Source: Variovorax sp. V213 (GTDB lineage: Bacteria > Pseudomonadota > Gammaproteobacteria > Burkholderiales > Burkholderiaceae_C). Taken from it: DNA of 64,000 nt. Position 1 is the stretch's first letter. Every line of letters starts with the position of its first letter. The position numbers and the translations under genes are program-made. Under the pieces are notes generated by a model, which made no database searches, was not told the origin of the DNA, and saw nothing but the letters and a program-made list of their open reading frames with translations. Below, piece by piece: positions 54,978 to 63,152 of this stretch. The stretch spans positions 124,001 to 188,000 of the forward strand of contig NZ_AP028665.1 in assembly GCF_041154455.1 (NCBI RefSeq), written 5' to 3'.

Positions 54978-55790
54978 ATGACAAAGTTCTCCCGCCGCAT
55001 CGGCATGGCCCTGATCGCCGGCGCAGCAGGCCTGGCCGCCCTCGTGCCGCTGCAATCCCTCGCACAGCCGGATGCGGCCGCGCAGCCGACCAGGCCCACG
55101 GTCGTGCTCGTGCACGGGGCGTTCGCGGATTCGTCCAGTTGGGACGGCGTGGTGCGCGGCCTGCAGGCCCGGCACTACCCGGTGATCGCCGCCGCGAACC
55201 CGCTGCGCGGGCCCAGGTTCGATGCCGCCGCCGTCGCCGGCATCCTCGATTCGATCAAGGGCCCGGTCGTTCTCGTCGGCCATTCGTATGGCGGCTCGGT
55301 CATCTCGGCGGCCGCCAGCGGAAAGGCCAATGTCAAGGCGTTGGTCTTCGTGGCGGCGTTCGCGCCCGAAGCCGGCGAGACGGCGATCGGCCTGACCGGG
55401 AAATTCCCGGGCAGCACGCTCGGCCCGACGCTCGCCCCGGCGGTGCCGCTGGCCGACGGCGGCAAGGACCTGTACATCCGGCAGGACAAGTTCCCCGCCC
55501 AGTTCGCGGCCGACGTGCCGCTCGGGAAGGCGCGCCTGATGGCCGCGGGCCAGCGCCCCATCGCCGAGGCCGCGCTGAACGAGCCGGCCGAGGCGCCGGC
55601 CTGGAAGTCGGTGCCTTCGTGGTTCGTCTACGGTGATCGCGACAAGAACATTCCACCCGCGGCGATGGCCTTCATGGCCGAGCGCGCGAAGGCGGTGAAG
55701 ACCGTGGTGGTCAAGGGTGCGTCACACGTGGTGATGACGTCGCGACCCGATGCCGTGACGAAGGTGATCGCCGAGGCAGCGGCGCACTGA
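54978..55790 (+). CDS. Exported serine alpha/beta hydrolase
   Basis: A 270-residue esterase-like alpha/beta hydrolase with an N-terminal signal ending near SLAQ (residue 30). HGAF oxyanion motif, nucleophile S103 in VGHSYGG, acid in YGDRDKN and histidine in KGASHVVMTS. This set matches the small salicylate-esterase/AB hydrolase group. Start ATG 54978 has an AGGAAAGAAA ribosome region; the open frame to 54894 is the 5' leader. Substrate unknown. Confidence 0.88.
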   Translation: MTKFSRRIGMALIAGAAGLAALVPLQSLAQPDAAAQPTRPTVVLVHGAFADSSSWDGVVRGLQARHYPVIAAANPLRGPRFDAAAVAGILDSIKGPVVLVGHSYGGSVISAAASGKANVKALVFVAAFAPEAGETAIGLTGKFPGSTLGPTLAPAVPLADGGKDLYIRQDKFPAQFAADVPLGKARLMAAGQRPIAEAALNEPAEAPAWKSVPSWFVYGDRDKNIPPAAMAFMAERAKAVKTVVVKGASHVVMTSRPDAVTKVIAEAAAH

Positions 55791-56672
55791 GCGCGACGGC
55801 CGCGTTGCCACGCTCGCCGATAGGGTCTGGCGCGTGGCCACCCGCGCGGCCAGACCCGGCGTACCGGCACGTTCGCGAGGTCGGCGCACCGCGGCACAGT
55901 GGAAGCTCTCGGCCGTGACGCGCCGAGGCTCCGTCCCCCGCGTCCAATCCAGGGACAGCGATCGACGGAATCCAACATCACGGGATCATTGCAGCCAGGC
56001 TCCTGCCTGACGATCTCAACCCAGTCCCTGGCGCGTTCGTCGATTGGCCCCCCGCCCGGAGACCCATGCATTCGATTAATCTTCTTGCCGTACCTCGCGC
56101 TCGCGCCGGGGTGGCGCGTGCTACTTGCCCCTGGACAGATGAGGTCTGGTATGACGCGGGGCTTCTGTCCATGCAGAAGGGCCGATGTTCGTTGCGCGAC
56201 TGCCATCATGCGGCGGCTTGCCGGGATGAACGGCACAACCAAGCGAAACCTGCATCACCACGATCGCGCGAAAGACGGTTTCCGGGTCCACTGGTGAAGT
56301 CATCGGTGGTGTCTCGAGTCCGGAACCGACTCTGCATGGAGGAACCGCGAACTGCACCGAGGTGTTCTGTTCGACGAAACCAAGCAGCGAGATACCCCGC
56401 GCTTGACAAACCGGTCCCGTCAGAGATCGCTACCGAAAACTGACTCTGTCGGTACTCGACGGGTCTGATCGAGACCGCGATCACCACGCTCAAGACAACG
56501 ACGCCCTACGTTTCGCCGCGCTTGACAACCGTGGGGGAGATCGAAGACGGCCGTGCCAAGCTCGAGAATGATGAGCGAGGCCCCCCAAGGAGAATCTCGA
56601 TGCAATTCACTTGGCTGATGTGACCCTGAGCATTTCTCGATGCGGCGCCGTAAGCGGCAAGGAAAAATCCCG
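55791..56672. other. Decayed region, no supported gene
   Basis: About 880 bases after the hydrolase. All frames on both strands are short or clearly shadow frames. A short plus-strand frame around 56470-56620 contains YVSPRLTTVG, which resembles a leader-peptide pattern, but no start codon lies upstream before a stop (see rejected items). The stretch appears to be the left margin of the IS-rich patchwork. Confidence 0.4.
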
Positions 56673-56993
56673 CTAGTCGAAGTCACTTGTTCCCAAGAGC
56701 ATCGGGTTGGCGTCCGTGTACACATCGCCAACCGGGGCAAGTTCCAACACCTTGGCGTTGATCGTTGCTCGATGGGCCCGGTACGCATGAGCGAGATCCT
56801 TTTCGCCCTGTCCCGCTCCGAAGTGAGCTTCAAGCGCTGCGCGCGCTATGGCCACCGGAACCGACCCCTTGTCATCGATTCGTTTGACGCGCACGAACAG
56901 CGTGCCGCGCCGGTCTTCAAGGTTCGCAAAGTCGTCGCCAGCGCCAGCGCCCTCTTCCTCCTCATTTGCCTGGGTTCTTACGCTCTTGGTCAT
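56673..56993 (-). CDS. DUF1488-type small protein
   Basis: A 106-residue protein. The core FVRVKRIDDKGSVPVAIARA then ALEAHFGAG matches the DUF1488 pattern (short beta region followed by an EALEAHFGA-type motif); an acidic linker (EEEEGAGAGDD) precedes it. A GGAG ribosome site lies before ATG 56993. Function unknown; such proteins are common on plasmids and islands in Burkholderiales. Confidence 0.6.
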   Translation of the reverse strand: MTKSVRTQANEEEEGAGAGDDFANLEDRRGTLFVRVKRIDDKGSVPVAIARAALEAHFGAGQGEKDLAHAYRAHRATINAKVLELAPVGDVYTDANPMLLGTSDFD

Positions 56994-57079
56994 GGGGTAC
57001 TCCGTTCTCGCACGCTGGTTGCAACTAGTGGTCTCCATGCGGCGGGCCGGCCGGCGGGACACAACTTTCGGCGGCGGCT

Positions 57080-57203
57080 CTGGCACTTCAACGAGGTGCA
57101 TCCGCACTCGGCACTGAAGACGAGATCACCCCGAGAGTTCAGGCAGCATCGCGCTGCACAACAGCGCCTTGCTCAGACCGGGCAGCCGCTACATTGCGAA
57201 TAG
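57080..57203 (+). pseudogene. C-terminal remnant of an IS3-family transposase
   Basis: The frame ends with WHFNEVHPHSALKTRSPREF then RQHRAAQQ and a stop at 57201-57203. This is the C-terminus of IS3-group transposases (pattern YNxxRPHSALxxxSPxEF; here NEVHPHSAL). The remaining transposase and ends are lost. Nothing else is recognisable between 56994 and 57368. Confidence 0.6.
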
Positions 57204-57368
57204 CCTGTCTCCTGAAATACGGGGCAAGCTCAGGAAGCGGAATGCCTCTCCAACTCGGTTGCGTCGCCCGTGGCGCAACGGAGCAGCCAGTGCCAAGCAT
57301 CGTGGTGGTCGTTGATCAAGGTCGATCGAGATCAAGGCATGGTGCGAAAGCTGCATGTCTGTTGCCCC

Positions 57369-57662
57369 TTAGGACTGAGGTTGCGCGTCGCCGGTGCGGT
57401 CATGAACCCAGCGCATCGCCTGCTGCTCTGCATGCCGGGTCGCCTCAGCCTCGGTCCCATACACGATCTCTTCCGTGTCGTTGGGCAGTTGTGTCTCTTC
57501 CTCATCCGCAGGTGTGCGGACAACAACAACGATGGGTTGATAGCCCCCGGGCACGGGCGCCGTGCGAAGCTCAAAGCGGAACCCACGGTATTCAAGGGAG
57601 TGGCCGTCTGAAATGGGTGTGCTGTCGTCTGTCATGGCTGTTGACCCGGGAGTTCCCGACAT
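57369..57662 (-). CDS. Hypothetical small protein
   Basis: A 97-residue frame from ATG 57662 (AAGGTGG ribosome site), or 88 residues from ATG 57635. It contains GHSLEYRGFRFELRTAPV and VVVVRTPADEEET, an alpha/beta-looking domain found in small proteins of Burkholderiales, and ends with AEQQAMRWVHDRTG. No function recognised. Confidence 0.55.
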   Translation of the reverse strand: MSGTPGSTAMTDDSTPISDGHSLEYRGFRFELRTAPVPGGYQPIVVVVRTPADEEETQLPNDTEEIVYGTEAEATRHAEQQAMRWVHDRTGDAQPQS

Positions 57663-58390
57663 GGTGCCCACCTTGGAAGCAGCGGCCTGCAGGCGCGCGG
57701 ACAAACGGCCTGAAGGACGGCGCGCCGTGGCTCGACGTTGACGGGCGTCCATGCGATGAAACCATGACGATGGAGCCGCTCATGACGAAAAGCTCCCAGT
57801 GTGAGTTCTGAACGCGTAGGAAACGGCGAAGCGTGTGCCAATTCGCGGAACGCGAATGCGATGAAGTGGCCTTTGAGGGTCTCGCTTGATCGCACTCCAC
57901 CGTCGCAAGGGACGGTGGACGCGTCGCACAGATCAGACTTTTGTCAGGCGACACGGCAAACTGCGCCCTGACGACATGAGGAATTGACCCCCTCGTGGCA
58001 GGAGGCCAAGATGGACGGGGCCACCGCGTTCATGACAATGAACTCCTGTGGAAGACACAGGCGGGATTGCCTGCGTGCCCCCGCGACCCCGTCGCGGCGC
58101 AGCGCCCAGGGCTGCAGCAGACGCGCAGCACGCACCGAGCACGCGCAGCGCGCGCAGGGCCTTGAACGCGAGAACGGGGGGTCAGCCTCAGGGCCCACAG
58201 GCAAGCCCTCCCCTATCCTTCGCAGCGCCCCGCGGATCCCGCTGCCTGCCTCTGGGCGCCTCCGGTCAGGATCGCGCCTCAGACAGGCGGCTCCAGACAG
58301 AACAAGAACTGCATCGACTTCATGGCAGCGTCACAGCAGGCCGGACCGGCACAGGGGGGTGCCAGACCTGATGTGCTACAAGTGTGCTAC
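57663..58390. other. Gap between the hypothetical gene and the toxin-antitoxin promoter; no supported gene
   Basis: About 730 bases with only short or shadow frames on both strands. Toward the right end two direct copies of GTGCTACAA stand around 58373-58392 before the antitoxin promoter. Nothing else seen. Confidence 0.4.
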
Positions 58391-58415
58391 AATGGCGTTC
58401 GCCGTCAACGCCATT
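58391..58415. promoter_or_regulatory. Inverted repeat, probable antitoxin operator
   Basis: Perfect 9-base arms AATGGCGTT and AACGCCATT separated by 7 bases, ending 12 bp before the antitoxin start. ParD-type antitoxins autoregulate by binding such repeats, so this is the likely operator. Confidence 0.6.
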
Positions 58416-58427
58416 AGGACAATCAAC

Positions 58428-58712
58428 ATGTCGACAACGACCATCCGTCTTGAAGATGAGCTGAAAGCCCGCATCGCGGCTGCGGCTGCGAGGTCGGGCA
58501 GGTCTTCCCATGCGTTCATTCTGGATGCGCTATCCGACATGGTCGAGCGCAGTGAACTGGACGAGGAACTGCATCGGATCGCAGACAAGCGATGGGCTGC
58601 GTTGCAGCGCACCGGCGAGTCGATCGCCTGGGAGGACGCCGCGGGCTACTTGCGGGCGCGCGCGGCTGGCAAGAAACCTCGCCGGCCATCGGCTCGCAGG
58701 CCGGGATCCTGA
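58428..58712 (+). CDS. ParD/CopG-type antitoxin (ribbon-helix-helix)
   Basis: A 94-residue antitoxin: the ribbon-helix-helix MSTTTIRLEDELKARIAAAA is followed by ARSGRSSHAFILDALSD, and a C-terminal helical tail neutralises the toxin. It is 7 bp before the ParE-type toxin gene on the same strand, and a perfect inverted repeat precedes it. Confidence 0.85.
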   Translation: MSTTTIRLEDELKARIAAAAARSGRSSHAFILDALSDMVERSELDEELHRIADKRWAALQRTGESIAWEDAAGYLRARAAGKKPRRPSARRPGS

Positions 58713-58719
58713 TTGACCC

Positions 58720-59013
58720 ATGGTCCGCATCGAACTGGCCCCTGAGGTCCTGGATGACATCGACCGCTTCATCGACCGTCTGGAACAGCACGAGGTCGCC
58801 AATGTGGCAGACCGGGTCGGAGAGATTCTCGAGGCCATCCAAATCCTTTCGCGCAGCCCGCTGATCGGTCGCCCTGTTGGGGATGGCAAGCGCGAACTGG
58901 TCATCGGCAAGGGCAACCGCGGCTACGTGGCGCTATACCGTTACCTGGCCGGGATCGAGACGATCTTCATCCTGGCACTGCGAGCCCAGCGGGAGTCCGG
59001 GTTCAAGCATTGA
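58720..59013 (+). CDS. RelE/ParE-family toxin
   Basis: A 97-residue toxin: VRIELAPEVLDDIDRFIDRL, SRSPLIGRPVGDGKREL and YVALYRYLAGIETIFILALR, all typical of ParE. ParE toxins poison DNA gyrase. The complete ParD-ParE pair lies inside a region of IS remnants, consistent with an acquired stabilising module. Confidence 0.87.
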   Translation: MVRIELAPEVLDDIDRFIDRLEQHEVANVADRVGEILEAIQILSRSPLIGRPVGDGKRELVIGKGNRGYVALYRYLAGIETIFILALRAQRESGFKH

Positions 59014-59055
59014 CGGGCCGACCGGCCGCGCCTTCAGCCCCGCTCAATTGACGCG

Positions 59056-59208
59056 CTACAGCGTGGTGATCACACCGGCCTCACCGACAAGCTGCCAGGG
59101 CAGCCGCAATACCAGCGCATCGAACTGCGATCGGCTCAGTGTCAGCGTTTCGTCAATGTTCTTGGGCCAGGCGAACTTGCCACTGTTCAGCCGCCTTACT
59201 GCGTTTAG
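59056..59208 (-). pseudogene. C-terminal remnant of an IS66-type TnpB
   Basis: About 49 codons end with GKFAWPKNIDETLTLSRSQF and LRLPWQLVGEAGVITTL before a stop. This matches the C-terminus of a second IS66 OrfB group (pattern FxWPxxxxxTLxLxxxQ...LLxxLxWxRxG). It is distinct from the TnpB part of the adjacent fused gene, so two different IS66 copies meet near 59210. Confidence 0.55.
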
Positions 59209-59212
59209 AGGG

Positions 59213-59299
59213 TCAATTTTCGGTGGCAATCAACACTGATATGGTCGCTCCGGTGAGCGCGGCGAGTTCTTCAGCGGTGATGGTGGCGGGCGACGACAC
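59213..59299 (-). pseudogene. N-terminal scrap of an IS66-type TnpC
   Basis: From a GTG at 59297-59299 the frame reads MSSPATITAEELAALTGATI and then stops at 59213-59215. The ITAEELAALT start fits an IS66 transposase subunit TnpC, which is expected immediately after tnpB; the rest is lost at the junction with another IS fragment. Confidence 0.35.
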
Positions 59300-59334
59300 G
59301 CCCGGTTGGATCGGCGTGCGCCATCATTGTTCCT

Positions 59335-60168
59335 TCAGGCCACGCTGGAATAGCGCAGACGGGAGTGGCGTTGCACCACCGCCATGTCGATGCCCTCCAG
59401 CAACCAGTGCAGCTGTTCGGCCGTCAGCGTGGGAACTGCCTCGGCCGAGGGCCAGATGAACCGGTCCTTCTCCAGGCGCTTGAGCAGCAGCCAGAAGCCG
59501 TTGCGCTCCCAACCCAGGATCTTCACCCGGTCGCGCCGCCGGTTGCTGAACACGCACGCGCACGAGGCGAACGGGTCCGGGCCCAGGGCCTGTTCCGCCA
59601 GGCCGTTGATGTTCAGCCGGAAGTCCACCGGCTTGCGATGCAGCCGCTTCGTCGAAGCGGAACATGGCAGTCGGCTCAACATCTGCACCAGCGTCGGCAA
59701 TTCCTGCAAGCTTGTCTCACCGAGGTCGAGCTGCGCGCCGTTGGGCAGGCGCACCTGCAACCCGACCATCGGGGTCGGTGCCGCCAAGGAACTCTCATCC
59801 GGGATCACCGCCACGGCCGTAGCAGGTGTGTGGGCTACCGCGGGCACAGCCACCGCGCGCTCGCGCCGAGGCACTCGCTGAGGCTGATCTTGTTCACCCT
59901 CTACACGCACGGCAACGAATGCCGCATCTTGCATTCGCGCGATGTCGCCCGCGGGCACCTGGGCGCTTCGCCGCTGGTAAGCCGCGATCCACGTCCTCAG
60001 CAGGTTCGTGTTGACACCGTGCTCCATCGCCATGCGTGCCACTGACGCTCTCTGCTTGAGGCAGGCAACGATCAATTCCTTCTTGGCGGCTTCGTCGTAG
60101 ACGCTGCGACCGTCAGTCTTGCGTCCCACAACCAACCGGCCTCTCAACTCTGCGTACTGCTCTGTCAT
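59335..60168 (-). CDS. Fused IS66-family TnpA-TnpB
   Basis: A single frame of 277 residues. The first part is an IS66 TnpA: YDEAAKKELIVACLKQRASV then ARMAMEHGVNTNLLRTWI, a helix-turn-helix. The last part is IS66 TnpB: LHRKPVDFRLNINGLAEQAL, CACVFSNRRRDRVKILGWER and LHWLLEGIDM. In other IS66 elements these are two genes, tnpB starting MFRFDEA. That start is still present here in another frame (around 59665), and a small deletion has joined the tnpA frame directly to the tnpB body. A few residues in the GLA-EQALG loop also appear lost. The element also lacks its full tnpC, so it is defective. Confidence 0.75.
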   Translation of the reverse strand: MTEQYAELRGRLVVGRKTDGRSVYDEAAKKELIVACLKQRASVARMAMEHGVNTNLLRTWIAAYQRRSAQVPAGDIARMQDAAFVAVRVEGEQDQPQRVPRRERAVAVPAVAHTPATAVAVIPDESSLAAPTPMVGLQVRLPNGAQLDLGETSLQELPTLVQMLSRLPCSASTKRLHRKPVDFRLNINGLAEQALGPDPFASCACVFSNRRRDRVKILGWERNGFWLLLKRLEKDRFIWPSAEAVPTLTAEQLHWLLEGIDMAVVQRHSRLRYSSVA

Positions 60169-60333
60169 GTCTACGTGTCCATGTTGCTCTGCATGGGCAC
60201 GTAGCCTCACAGCTCATCGTTCAATGAACAAGGGCGTGGTTAGTTGACGGCTTACGCAACCGCCTGACGGAAGTCCCGGCGCTCGCAAGCCCCCATGAAT
60301 CTTGATAGTAGGATGCGCTGGCGCAGTGCATCG

Positions 60334-60558
60334 CCCGTTCAGCCAGGCCTCGTTCCCAACGACGCATTCTCCAAGGTGCTTGGGCTGCCAACTGTCTGGG
60401 TGCCGCATTCATATCCGGCGTGTTCCCAGCATGCGCCCAATGAGCACATGCTTGGCTCGGTCGCGCGGGAAGGCCTTCAAATCATGGCGGGCCCGTTCTG
60501 GGACTTGGGAGAGCCCGGCGGCGCCTTCTTTCAAACAGAGAGCACCGTGCGCGCCTAG
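60334..60558 (+). pseudogene. C-terminal remnant of an M20-family peptidase
   Basis: The frame contains LVPNDAFSKVLGLPTVWVPH, SYPACSQHAPNEHML and REGLQIMAGPFWDLGE, corresponding to the end of M20/ArgE-type metallopeptidases (the zinc-site HAPNEH is recognisable). The N-terminal three quarters are missing and the tail reads into unrelated sequence. Nothing else was found between 60169 and 60333. Confidence 0.6.
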
Positions 60559-60625
60559 CTAGCCCACCAGCAAATCGAGACGCTGTTCGTACTCGCGGTG
60601 CCAGCCTTTCAGAGCGTTCTTGGTC
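60559..60625 (-). pseudogene. Fragment of an IS3-family OrfA/transposase
   Basis: About 22 codons read SLGYPTKNALKGWHREYEQR then LDLLVG and a stop. The LGYPxxNALKxWYREY pattern is common in IS3-type transposases. Only this short piece remains, between the peptidase remnant and the pirin remnant. Confidence 0.45.
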
Positions 60626-60756
60626 GGATACCCCAGGCTTGAAACGAATGCCGGGCATGCCGGCGCAGTTATCGACGTCACCGAATAGTGAAGTCGTTTC
60701 GGATCGCAGCCACGCAGGGCTGACGTTCCAGAAAATTGAGGCGTATGGCACGCGCG

Positions 60757-60903
60757 TCAGGCTTGTGGCAAGGGTGAAACTCGGCCCATCTCGCCTTTGT
60801 GATAGCGATCGAACGCCTGTTCGAGTTCGCGCCGAGTATTCATGATGAAGGGGCCGTAGACGGCCAACGGCTTCGAATCCACCCCGGACAGCACGAGCAC
60901 AGC
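60757..60903 (-). pseudogene. C-terminal remnant of a pirin-family protein
   Basis: Forty-eight codons ending at 60757: AVLVLSGVDSKPLAVYGPFI then MNTRRELEQAFDRYHKGEMG. This is the second cupin of pirins (pattern EPxxxYGPFVMNTxxEIxQA). The first domain is absent. Above it, 60904-61069, a frame with GYRYVRGKCVCTKCETLVEV has paired cysteines but no assignable family. Confidence 0.6.
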
Positions 60904-61069
60904 CGTCGGGATGCCCTTGTCGATGATGTGCGGGGCGACGGGCGACCTCCACCAGCGTCTCGCACTTCGTGCAGACGCACTTGCCGCGCACATAGCGGTA
61001 CCCGCCCACCAAGCTTCGGTTTTCCGAATCAAGCCATGGTTCTTTGGCCTGAAGCAGCAGCAATGCAAC

Positions 61070-61879
61070 TTATGAATGCCCGGGCCGCGCAAACTCGATG
61101 GGCAATTCCTTGAACTGCTTGCGCACGCCCGGCGCGGGCGCCCCGCCCACCACGATGCGCACAAACGCATCGAGCGGACTGAAGAAAGCGGGCCGCAGGC
61201 GATTGAGCTTGCTTTCATCCACGATCAGAAAGCTCTCCGACGCGCTGCGGATCGCGGCCTGCTTCACCGGCACTTCATGAAAATTGGAGCAGCTCGCGCC
61301 ACGCTCCAAGTCCAGTCCGCCGGCTGAAATGAAGGCCTTGTTCACGCCCAGCCGATTGAGATATTGCAGCCCCTCGTCGGAAAAGTACGTGGCCGACGAC
61401 GCGTGGTACAGCCCGCCCATCAGCATCAGCTGCGTGTTCGGCCGGCGGCTCAGGATCGACGCAATGTTCGTGGAGTAACACACCACGCTCAGCGGTATGT
61501 CGGGCGGCAACGCCTCCGCGAAATGGACCATGGTGGTGCCGCAGTCGATGAACAGGCTGTCGTGCGCCTGCACCCATTCGGCGGCGCGCTCGCAGGCCGC
61601 GCGCTTGTGCGCCGCGTGCTGGTCACTGGCTTCGTCGAGCGAGTACCTGTCGCCCCCCGGCAGCGTGGTCGCAAGCACGTAGCCGCCGAGGGCGGTGAGC
61701 GGTGAATCGGCGGCCGACAGGTCGCGGCGGATCGTCATCTCCGTCACGTCCAGCCGCTGCGCGGCCTGCTTGATCGGCAACGGTCCGCCGGCCTCGACGA
61801 GCTCCTGCATCTTGGCAAGTCGCAAGGCCCGGGCCTCGGCGCCGGCGGTCTTTCGCATGTTCTGGTTCCTCTGGTCCAC
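61070..61879 (-). CDS. DeoR-family repressor
   Basis: A 269-residue DeoR-type regulator: N-terminal winged helix LAKMQELVEAGGPLPIKQAA then LDVTEMTIRRDLS, and a C-terminal sugar-phosphate isomerase-like sensor (FIDCGTTMVHFAEALP, NKAFISAGGLD, FLIVDESKL). It is divergent from the deoC gene, and a perfect palindrome lies between them. It probably responds to a phosphorylated deoxyribose or other sugar. Confidence 0.87.
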   Translation of the reverse strand: MDQRNQNMRKTAGAEARALRLAKMQELVEAGGPLPIKQAAQRLDVTEMTIRRDLSAADSPLTALGGYVLATTLPGGDRYSLDEASDQHAAHKRAACERAAEWVQAHDSLFIDCGTTMVHFAEALPPDIPLSVVCYSTNIASILSRRPNTQLMLMGGLYHASSATYFSDEGLQYLNRLGVNKAFISAGGLDLERGASCSNFHEVPVKQAAIRSASESFLIVDESKLNRLRPAFFSPLDAFVRIVVGGAPAPGVRKQFKELPIEFARPGHS

Positions 61880-61902
61880 AGGCCCGAGTATCGGGCATCG
61901 AA

Positions 61903-61922
61903 AATGTTATTTGAAAAACATC
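61903..61922. promoter_or_regulatory. Degenerate copy of the DeoR operator
   Basis: AATGTTATTTGAAAAACATC keeps the AATGTTAT left arm of the perfect site at 61934, with an imperfect right arm. It is 31 bp away and would suit binding of a DeoR dimer next to its own start codon. Confidence 0.4.
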
Positions 61923-61933
61923 TTGCGCGATCA

Positions 61934-61953
61934 AATGTTATTGCAATAACATT
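61934..61953. promoter_or_regulatory. Perfect 20-base palindrome, probable DeoR operator
   Basis: AATGTTATTGCAATAACATT is identical to its own reverse complement. It lies between the divergent deoR-type and deoC genes (54 bp from the repressor start), the expected place for control of both. Confidence 0.65.
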
Positions 61954-62071
61954 CACGCCGATGCGCCGCCGGCCCTGCACGATGGCACGCACAACCGATC
62001 AGAGACAACGACATGCCCATTGCCTGCCTGCCGCCCATGCGGCGCCTGCGCGCCCCGGCGCCCTTCACGCC

Positions 62072-63148
62072 ATGAATTCCACTTCCCTCGTTCGTGCCAG
62101 CGGCGCGGTGCGCGCACGCCCCGTCTCGCCCGCCGCGGCTGCATCGCCGCCGGCTGCCGCCAACGCCGCCGCAGCGGCGCCCGCCAACAAGCCGCACCCC
62201 ATCGCACGCAACACCGCGCAGCCTTTCGATGCCGGCTGGTTCGACAACCTCCGCGTCAACCTCTCGGCCGCCGAACGCCGCGTGGCCACGCTGCCCGGCC
62301 GCCGCTCGGTCAAGAAGGACGCGCAGGCCGGCTGGCTGCTCAAAGCCATCAGCTGCATCGACCTGACCACGCTCAATGGCGACGACACGGCCGAGCGCGT
62401 GCGCCGGCTGTGCGCCAAGGCCGTGGCCCCCGTGCGCCCCGACCTGCTGGCCGCGCTGGGCTTTGCGGACCGCACGCTGCACACCGGCGCGGTCTGCGTC
62501 TATCACCGCTTCGTGGCCACGGCCGTCGAGGCGCTCGCGGGCACCGGCATTCCGGTGGCGGCGGTGTCCACCGGCTTTCCGGCCGGGCTGATTCCGCACG
62601 AGCTCAAGCTCAAAGAGATCGAGGCCTCGGTGCGCGACGGCGCGGCCGAGATCGACATCGTCATCACGCGCGAACACGTGCTCACCAGCCAGTGGCGCAG
62701 GCTCTACGACGAGATGCGCGACTTCCGCCTCGCGGCCGGCGACGCGCATGTGAAGGCCATCCTCGCGACGGGCGAACTCAGGACGCTGCGCAACGTGGCC
62801 AAGGCCTCGATGGTCTGCATGATGGCCGGGGCCGATTTCATCAAGACCTCCACCGGCAAGGAAGGCGTGAACGCCACGCCGCTGGTCACGCTGGTGATGC
62901 TGCGCATGATCCGCCAGTACGAGGCCCGCACGGGTTTTCGCGTGGGCTACAAGCCCGCCGGCGGCGTCTCCACCGCCAAGACCGCGCTCGACTACCAGGT
63001 GCTCATGAAGGAAGAGCTGGGCCGCGCCTGGCTCGAGCCCGACCTGTTCCGCATCGGCGCCTCCACCTTGCTGGCCGACATCGAGCGCCAGCTGGAACAC
63101 CACGTCACGGGCCGCTACTCGGCCTTCCACCGCCACCCGATCGGATGA
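62072..63148 (+). CDS. deoC: Deoxyribose-phosphate aldolase
   Basis: A 358-residue DeoC, longer than the usual 220-260, with a low-complexity Ala/Pro-rich N-terminus of about 50 residues. The aldolase core follows: CIDLTTLNG, AAVSTGFPAGL, AAEIDIVITREHVL, the Schiff-base region FIKTSTGKEG and VGYKPAGGV. It cleaves 2-deoxyribose-5-phosphate to glyceraldehyde-3-phosphate and acetaldehyde. ATG 62072 is the first in-frame start beyond the operator; the open frame upstream crosses the palindrome. An aldehyde dehydrogenase gene follows 4 bp later, a sensible partner for acetaldehyde. Confidence 0.88.
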   Translation: MNSTSLVRASGAVRARPVSPAAAASPPAAANAAAAAPANKPHPIARNTAQPFDAGWFDNLRVNLSAAERRVATLPGRRSVKKDAQAGWLLKAISCIDLTTLNGDDTAERVRRLCAKAVAPVRPDLLAALGFADRTLHTGAVCVYHRFVATAVEALAGTGIPVAAVSTGFPAGLIPHELKLKEIEASVRDGAAEIDIVITREHVLTSQWRRLYDEMRDFRLAAGDAHVKAILATGELRTLRNVAKASMVCMMAGADFIKTSTGKEGVNATPLVTLVMLRMIRQYEARTGFRVGYKPAGGVSTAKTALDYQVLMKEELGRAWLEPDLFRIGASTLLADIERQLEHHVTGRYSAFHRHPIG

Positions 63149-63152
63149 CCCG

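Noticed and set aside
56470..56620. Plus-strand peptide with YVSPRLTTVG, like the leader pattern YxxPxLxxxG of lasso peptides
   Set aside because: The frame has a stop shortly upstream and no ATG or GTG start with ribosome site, and there are no lasso cyclase, protease or transporter genes anywhere nearby.
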